Shown here piece after piece: positions 37,114 to 42,585 of a DNA stretch of 42,585 nucleotides. Made by a program: the position numbers and the translations under genes. The notes under the pieces are model-generated. The model worked only from the letters and a program-made list of their open reading frames with translations. It was not told where the DNA came from and made no database searches. The stretch is taken from the NCBI GenBank assembly GCA_913020145.1, contig CAJWAI010000007.1, forward strand, positions 1-42,585. The letters are read 5' to 3'. How positions within the stretch are numbered: position 1 is the first letter of the stretch; each line of letters starts with the position of its first letter. The stretch is from an uncultured Gammaproteobacteria bacterium (GTDB lineage: Bacteria > Pseudomonadota > Gammaproteobacteria > Magnimaribacterales > TMED112).

Positions 37114-39018
37114 TTAAGAGTCCTGTACTGGTTTAGAAGGGTCTGGAATATCACTTTTTGGCTTTGTATTGGTTCCGCTACTATCGCTTTTGTCTCTTGC
37201 TATTGCTCCAGCCATTATATCTGATATCTGATCTTGGTCGATGGTCTCATGTTTTAGTAAAGCATCAGCCATATTATGTAATTTATCTAAGTTTGCTGCC
37301 AAAATTGAACCAGCTTTTTCGTAACTCATCTGAATTATGCCTCTTACTTCATCATCGATTTGTTTTGCAGTTTCCTCAGAAAAAATTCTTTTTTTCTGCC
37401 CTGCAGATCTTCCTAAAAATGGATTTTCATCCTCATCATCATATTTTAATGTTCCCAATTTCTCTGAGAACCCCCATTTCGTTACCATATTTCTTGCTAA
37501 CTCAGTAGCTCTTTCAATATCGTTTGATGCTCCAGTTGTAATAGCATCTTTACCATTGATAATCTCTTCTGCAACTCTTCCTCCAAATAGAGTTGTAATT
37601 TGACTTACGATTGCGGTTTTAGATTTCATATAAACGTCTTCTTCGGGAAGAAACATAGTCACACCTAAAGCTCCACCTCTTGGAATTATTGTCACTTTAT
37701 AAACGGGGTCATGTTCAGGAAGGTTTAAGCCCACTATTGCATGGCCTGCCTCATGATATGCAGTTATTCTCTTAGTTTCGTCATTAAGAATCATTGATTT
37801 TCTTTCTGCGCCCATCATTATTTTATCTTTTGCAAAATCTAACATCTCATGTGTAACTTTTTTTAGGTTCTTTCTTGCTGCTAATAATGCAGCTTCATTA
37901 ACTAGGTTTGCTAGATCAGCTCCTGAAAATCCTGGTGTTCCTCTAGCAATAACTTCTGAAACTACTGTTTTATCAATTGGAACCTTTTTTAAATGTACAT
38001 TTAGTATTTGCTCTCGTCCTTTAATGTCCGGTAATCCAACCATTACTTGTCTATCAAATCTTCCAGGTCTTAAAAGTGCAGCATCTAAAACATCGGGTCT
38101 ATTTGTTGCTGCTATTACGATTACTCCAAGATTTTCTTCAAAACCATCCATTTCTACTAACAACTGATTAAGTGTTTGTTCTCTCTCGTCATGACCACCG
38201 CCAAGACCTGCTCCTCTTTGTCTTCCTACAGCATCTATCTCATCAATGAATACTATGCATGGTGAATGTTTTTTTGCCTGTTCAAACATATCTCGAACTC
38301 TTGAGGCACCAACACCAACAAACATTTCAACAAAATCAGAACCTGATATTGTAAAGAAAGGTACTTTAGCTTCACCGGCAACAGCTCTTGCTAATAAAGT
38401 TTTACCGGTTCCAGGAGGTCCTACCATCAGAATTCCTCTTGGGATTTTTCCTCCTACTTTTATAAATTTTGCTGGATCTTTTAAGAAATCAACTAATTCT
38501 TTAACATCGTCTTTAGCTTCTTCGCAGCCAGCTACATCATTGAAATTTGTTTTAACATGTCCACCATCTAATAGTTTTGCCTTACTTTTTCCAAAAGTCA
38601 TAGGGCCGCCTTTGCCGCCAACTCCACCTTGCATATTTCTCATGAACAAAAAGAAAATACCTAAAAGGAGAAGTAAAGGAAATGCTCCTATCAATAGCTG
38701 AGACCAAATACTTGGTTTATCAACTGCTTCATAAGATTCACTAACATCGTTCTCACTTAATATCATTTTTAATTCTTGGTCTTGCACATAGGCTGGCAAT
38801 ATAACAGTGAATTTTGTTTCATTGTGTCTTTCAGCTTCAACAGTCATTTGATCGCCTTTATGAACTATTGTTTTAACTTTTTTTGCTTGAACTTCTTTTT
38901 TAAACTCAGAATAAGTTAATTCCTCTTTTACAGAGCCACCCGAATAGCCATCAAGGAGAGTAAAAATCAATGCTCCAGCTATTATCCAAAAAAATATGTT
39001 TTTTCCTAAATTTTTCAT
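37114..39018 (-). CDS. ftsH: ATP-dependent zinc metalloprotease FtsH
   Basis: [23 protein letters not shown], second region of homology, HEAGH zinc site. Confidence 0.98.
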   Translation of the reverse strand: MKNLGKNIFFWIIAGALIFTLLDGYSGGSVKEELTYSEFKKEVQAKKVKTIVHKGDQMTVEAERHNETKFTVILPAYVQDQELKMILSENDVSESYEAVDKPSIWSQLLIGAFPLLLLLGIFFLFMRNMQGGVGGKGGPMTFGKSKAKLLDGGHVKTNFNDVAGCEEAKDDVKELVDFLKDPAKFIKVGGKIPRGILMVGPPGTGKTLLARAVAGEAKVPFFTISGSDFVEMFVGVGASRVRDMFEQAKKHSPCIVFIDEIDAVGRQRGAGLGGGHDEREQTLNQLLVEMDGFEENLGVIVIAATNRPDVLDAALLRPGRFDRQVMVGLPDIKGREQILNVHLKKVPIDKTVVSEVIARGTPGFSGADLANLVNEAALLAARKNLKKVTHEMLDFAKDKIMMGAERKSMILNDETKRITAYHEAGHAIVGLNLPEHDPVYKVTIIPRGGALGVTMFLPEEDVYMKSKTAIVSQITTLFGGRVAEEIINGKDAITTGASNDIERATELARNMVTKWGFSEKLGTLKYDDEDENPFLGRSAGQKKRIFSEETAKQIDDEVRGIIQMSYEKAGSILAANLDKLHNMADALLKHETIDQDQISDIMAGAIARDKSDSSGTNTKPKSDIPDPSKPVQDS

Positions 39019-39025
39019 GTTTCCT

Positions 39026-39604
39026 TTATTTAAGGACTAATCCTAACAAATAAACCTCTGGTGAAGAAGTTTTTGAAGCAAGTGGTTTTTCAATATGTAC
39101 ACTACTAAATAACTTCTTAAACTCCTTTTTTAAATAAAGAAGGTTAGAGTTGTTAAATGATTTGATAAGTAATGCTCCATTTGGTTTTAGTAATTTTTTT
39201 GATAATTCTAAACAAAATAAGTTCAAATCCTTATTGCCTTCTTCATCAACCACTTTAATCCCTGATAAATTAACTGACATGTCACTTAAAATTAAATCTA
39301 CAGATTGATTATATTTCAGCACCTTTTCATTGAAATGGTCTGAATATAAATCAAGTTTGTAGAAATCAATGCCCTCAACTTCTTTCATATCCAATAGATC
39401 GATTGCTATACATTCGCAATCACTTTTCTTATTCTTTGAAATCACTTGAGACCAACCACCAGGAGAAGAGCCAAGTTCAAGAATTAAATTAGATTTAGAT
39501 ATTAACTTATGTTTCTTATCAATTTCTAAGAGCTTATAGCTTGCTCTACTTCTGTAACCTTCAGATTTTGCACGTTTAGCCCATGCGTCAGGAGCATTTT
39601 TCAA
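39026..39604 (-). CDS. rlmE: 23S rRNA 2'-O-ribose U2552 methyltransferase RlmE
   Basis: [49 protein letters not shown]; next to ftsH. Confidence 0.95.
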   Translation of the reverse strand: MKNAPDAWAKRAKSEGYRSRASYKLLEIDKKHKLISKSNLILELGSSPGGWSQVISKNKKSDCECIAIDLLDMKEVEGIDFYKLDLYSDHFNEKVLKYNQSVDLILSDMSVNLSGIKVVDEEGNKDLNLFCLELSKKLLKPNGALLIKSFNNSNLLYLKKEFKKLFSSVHIEKPLASKTSSPEVYLLGLVLK

Positions 39605-40077
39605 ATTATTTCAATCTTAATAATTTCAAATTCTTTCAAACCACTAGGTGTTTGGACTTCTGCGACATCGCCAAGCTCTTTTTTAATCAAAGATTTAGCT
39701 ATTGGGGTAGTAAGAGATATTGTATTCATCTCTATGTCTGCTTCTGCTTCTCCAACTATTTGATATTTGTGATTTTCTTCTGTTTCAAGATCTTTTATTT
39801 CTACTGTTGAGCCAAAAATTACCCTGCCTTGATTATCTATAGATTTATATTCAATTGCTTGAGATGTTCCAAGAACCTCTTCTAATTCCCTTATTCTTGC
39901 CTCATTAAGACCTTGTTCTTCTCTAGCAGCATGATATTCTGCATTCTCTTTTAAGTCTCCATGTGCCCTTGCTTCTGAGATGGCATCTATAATTTCTTGG
40001 CGCTTAATATTCTTAAGATTATCTAATTCTAATCTAAGTTTTTTTTGTCCTTCAGGAGTAATTGGTTTTTTATCCAT
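39601..40077 (-). CDS. greA: Transcription elongation factor GreA
   Basis: PITPEGQKKLRLELDNLK..AHGDLKENAEYHAAREEQGLNEARIRELE. ATG at 40077 preferred over the ORF-track start 40119. Confidence 0.96.
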   Translation of the reverse strand: MDKKPITPEGQKKLRLELDNLKNIKRQEIIDAISEARAHGDLKENAEYHAAREEQGLNEARIRELEEVLGTSQAIEYKSIDNQGRVIFGSTVEIKDLETEENHKYQIVGEAEADIEMNTISLTTPIAKSLIKKELGDVAEVQTPSGLKEFEIIKIEII

Positions 40078-40078
40078 G

Positions 40079-42585
40079 CTAAGAACTCTGCAACGACTTA
40101 AATGTCCAATTTTCTGCACCCTTCTCTAAAGATTCAACTATTGCAAAACCTCCAGATATTGTCGTCGTACAAAATACATTATGTTCTAAAGCTGAGCGTC
40201 GAATTGAAGCGGAATCTTTAGTTGCCTGTCGGCCTTCTGTTGTATTAATTATCATATTAATCTCTTTATTTAGAATAGCATCTACGATATGAGGTCTACC
40301 TTCAAGAACTTTATTGATCGTCTTAACTTTAACATCTGTACCCTCTAATGCTTTTGCAGTTCCTTTAGTTGCGATTATCTCAAAACCTAAATCTATTAAT
40401 TTTTTACATAGGTCAGGTAAATGCTTTTTATCTGTGTCTTTTACACTAACAAATACATTTCCTTCTTTTGGTATTTTTTCTCCAGCTCCTCTTACTGCTT
40501 TACCAAATGCCTCACCAAAACTATCGCCTTGGCCCATTACCTCTCCTGTTGATTTCATTTCTGGTCCTAGAATTGGGTCTACTTTTCGAAATTTATTGAA
40601 AGGGAATACTGGAGCTTTTACAGCATAATTTGTCGGCATTATTTCTGCTTCAAGCCCAAGTTCTTTTAAAGTTTTTCCTAAAATAATCTTGGATGCTATC
40701 TTAGCTAAAGATGTTCCTATGCATTTAGAAAGGAAGGGTATTGTTCTTGATGCTCTTGGATTTACCTCGATCATATAAAACTTTCCATTTTTGACTGCTA
40801 CTTGAGCATTCATAAGACCAACAACATCTAATTTCTTGGCTACAGCTTTAATTTCCTTTTTTAGAGCATGTAATTGTGTGTCTCCTACGCTATAAGGTGG
40901 GAAAGAACAAGAGCTATCACCGGAATGTATTCCTGCTTCTTCAATATGCTGCAAAACTCCACCAATTAATGCATCTTGTCCATCACAAACAACATCAATA
41001 TCTAATTCAACTGCATCATCTAAAAACTTTTCTATTAGAAGTGGATTATCAGCTGATACATCAATCATAGTAGTTAAATAATTTTTTAGATCCTTGTCGG
41101 TGTAGATCAATTCCATAGCTCTACCACCGAGAACATAAGAAGGTCTAACAATAACTGGATAACCTAATTCATCAACTGCGCTTTTTGCTTCTTTAGCTGT
41201 TTGAGCGATACGATTTTCAGGTTGAAGAAAGTTAAATTCTGAAAGAAAGGATTTAAATTTTTCTCTGTTTTCTGCGGTATCTATAGAAGATGATGGGGTT
41301 CCTAGTACTTTTATACCGTTTTTTTCAAATTCATCGGTTAGCTTTAATGGAGTTTGCCCTCCAAACTGAACTACGACACCTTCAGGATTCTCATGCCTTA
41401 TAATTTCGAAAACATCTTCTGTGACTATTGGTTCAAAATAAAGTTTATCTGAGACATCAAAATCAGTGGATACTGTTTCAGGGTTAGAGTTGATCATTAT
41501 AGTTTCTACTCCTTCCTCTCTAAAAGCTAAAGCTGCTTGAACACAACAATAGTCAAATTCAATTCCTTGACCTATTCTGTTTGGGCCGCTACCAAGAACA
41601 ACTATTTTCTTATTGCTAGAAACAACAGATTCATTTTCTTGTTCATAGGTTGAATAGAGGTAATTGGTACTGCTATCAAATTCAGCTGCACAAGAGTCAA
41701 CTCTTTTAAAAACTGGATGAACTTTTAAATTGTATCTATGTTTTCTAACTTTTTCTTCTGGCACATTGAGTAGATTAGCCATTCTTGCATCAGAAAAACC
41801 TTTCTTTTTGAAAGATAAGAGTTTTGCTTTATCTAAGTCTGCTAAATCTAATTCTAAAAGTGTATTTTCATACTTAACAAGCTCTCTTATTTGATGCAGA
41901 AACCATTTATCAATTTTGCAAGAATCAAAAACTTCATCAAAAGACCAACCACGCCTAAATGCTTCTGCAACATACCAAAGCCTCTTTTCTCCTGGAGTAG
42001 ATAGTTCTAGTTTAAGAGCGCCATTCCCTTCAGTATCCTTGAGTACAGATGAAAGTCCAAAAAGTCCATTTTCCATAGATCTTACTGCTTTTTGAAATGA
42101 CTCTTGAAAATTTCTACCAATTGCCATTACTTCTCCTACAGATTTCATCTGTGTTGTTAATCTAGCGTCCGTTTCAGGAAACTTTTCAAAATTAAATCTT
42201 GGAATCTTCGTAACTACATAATCAATTGTTGGTTCAAAAGAAGCTGGAGTTTTCCCATCTGTTATATCATTTTTTAATTCGTCTAATGTATAACCTACAG
42301 CAAGCAGTGCTGCTACTTTAGCAATAGGAAATCCTGTTGCTTTAGAAGCTAAAGCCGACGATCTGCTGACTCTTGGATTCATTTCAATTACTACCAATCT
42401 TCCATCTTCAGGATTCTGTGCAAATTGAACATTTGAACCTCCTGTTTCAACACCTATTCTTCTTAAGATTTTGAAAGATGCATCTCTCATTTCTTGATAC
42501 TCTTTATCAGTAAGAGTCTGAGCAGGTGCAACTGTAATTGAATCACCGGTATGAACTCCCATTGGGTCAACGTTTTCTATTGAAC
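40079..42585 (-). CDS. carB: Carbamoyl-phosphate synthase large subunit, 5' end truncated by window edge
   Basis: Second ATP-grasp half ([36 protein letters not shown]) and C-terminal MGS domain; the gene enters from the right edge, so MGVHTGDS is not the true N-terminus. Confidence 0.97.
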   Translation of the reverse strand, partial: SIENVDPMGVHTGDSITVAPAQTLTDKEYQEMRDASFKILRRIGVETGGSNVQFAQNPEDGRLVVIEMNPRVSRSSALASKATGFPIAKVAALLAVGYTLDELKNDITDGKTPASFEPTIDYVVTKIPRFNFEKFPETDARLTTQMKSVGEVMAIGRNFQESFQKAVRSMENGLFGLSSVLKDTEGNGALKLELSTPGEKRLWYVAEAFRRGWSFDEVFDSCKIDKWFLHQIRELVKYENTLLELDLADLDKAKLLSFKKKGFSDARMANLLNVPEEKVRKHRYNLKVHPVFKRVDSCAAEFDSSTNYLYSTYEQENESVVSSNKKIVVLGSGPNRIGQGIEFDYCCVQAALAFREEGVETIMINSNPETVSTDFDVSDKLYFEPIVTEDVFEIIRHENPEGVVVQFGGQTPLKLTDEFEKNGIKVLGTPSSSIDTAENREKFKSFLSEFNFLQPENRIAQTAKEAKSAVDELGYPVIVRPSYVLGGRAMELIYTDKDLKNYLTTMIDVSADNPLLIEKFLDDAVELDIDVVCDGQDALIGGVLQHIEEAGIHSGDSSCSFPPYSVGDTQLHALKKEIKAVAKKLDVVGLMNAQVAVKNGKFYMIEVNPRASRTIPFLSKCIGTSLAKIASKIILGKTLKELGLEAEIMPTNYAVKAPVFPFNKFRKVDPILGPEMKSTGEVMGQGDSFGEAFGKAVRGAGEKIPKEGNVFVSVKDTDKKHLPDLCKKLIDLGFEIIATKGTAKALEGTDVKVKTINKVLEGRPHIVDAILNKEINMIINTTEGRQATKDSASIRRSALEHNVFCTTTISGGFAIVESLEKGAENWTFKSLQSS

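Noticed and set aside
38246-38701. Plus-strand 151-aa ORF antisense to ftsH
   Set aside because: Composition mirrors the conserved ftsH AAA domain codons; no independent start context or recognisable domain.

Overview
The window is a low-GC, gene-dense chromosomal segment. The conserved gene neighbourhoods point to a streamlined marine gammaproteobacterium, perhaps SAR86-like; that taxonomic guess is inference. Recognisable blocks: kdsD-lptA-lptB-mgtE; mreDCB; gatCAB; a nine-gene minus-strand run (hemA-prfA-prmC-moeB/thiF-GH84-acyl-CoA ligase-MaoC-paraoxonase-like-MBL); lolB-ispE-tRNA-Gln-prs-rplY-pth-ychF; tRNA-Met; two small paralogous membrane proteins; a FAD-linked oxidase, gtrA and rocD with divergent ctlX-like; and a long minus-strand translation/housekeeping block (carB-greA-rlmE-ftsH-glmM-tpiA-secG / tRNA-fMet-rimP-nusA-infB-rbfA-truB-rpsO-pnp) with a divergent tRNA-Leu. 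I found no CRISPR array, mobile element or prophage. The most interesting items are: (1) two adjacent paralogous ~75-aa membrane proteins, separated by a strong terminator hairpin and preceded by a leader hairpin that overlaps the likely Shine-Dalgarno; (2) a minimal, apparently cytosolic GH84 (O-GlcNAcase-like) protein with conserved catalytic motifs, coupled to moeB where Pseudomonas has murI; (3) the hemA and lolB start codons overlapping head-to-head inside one 12-bp near-palindrome; (4) an initiator tRNA with a U1-U72 mismatch in place of the usual C1-A72.
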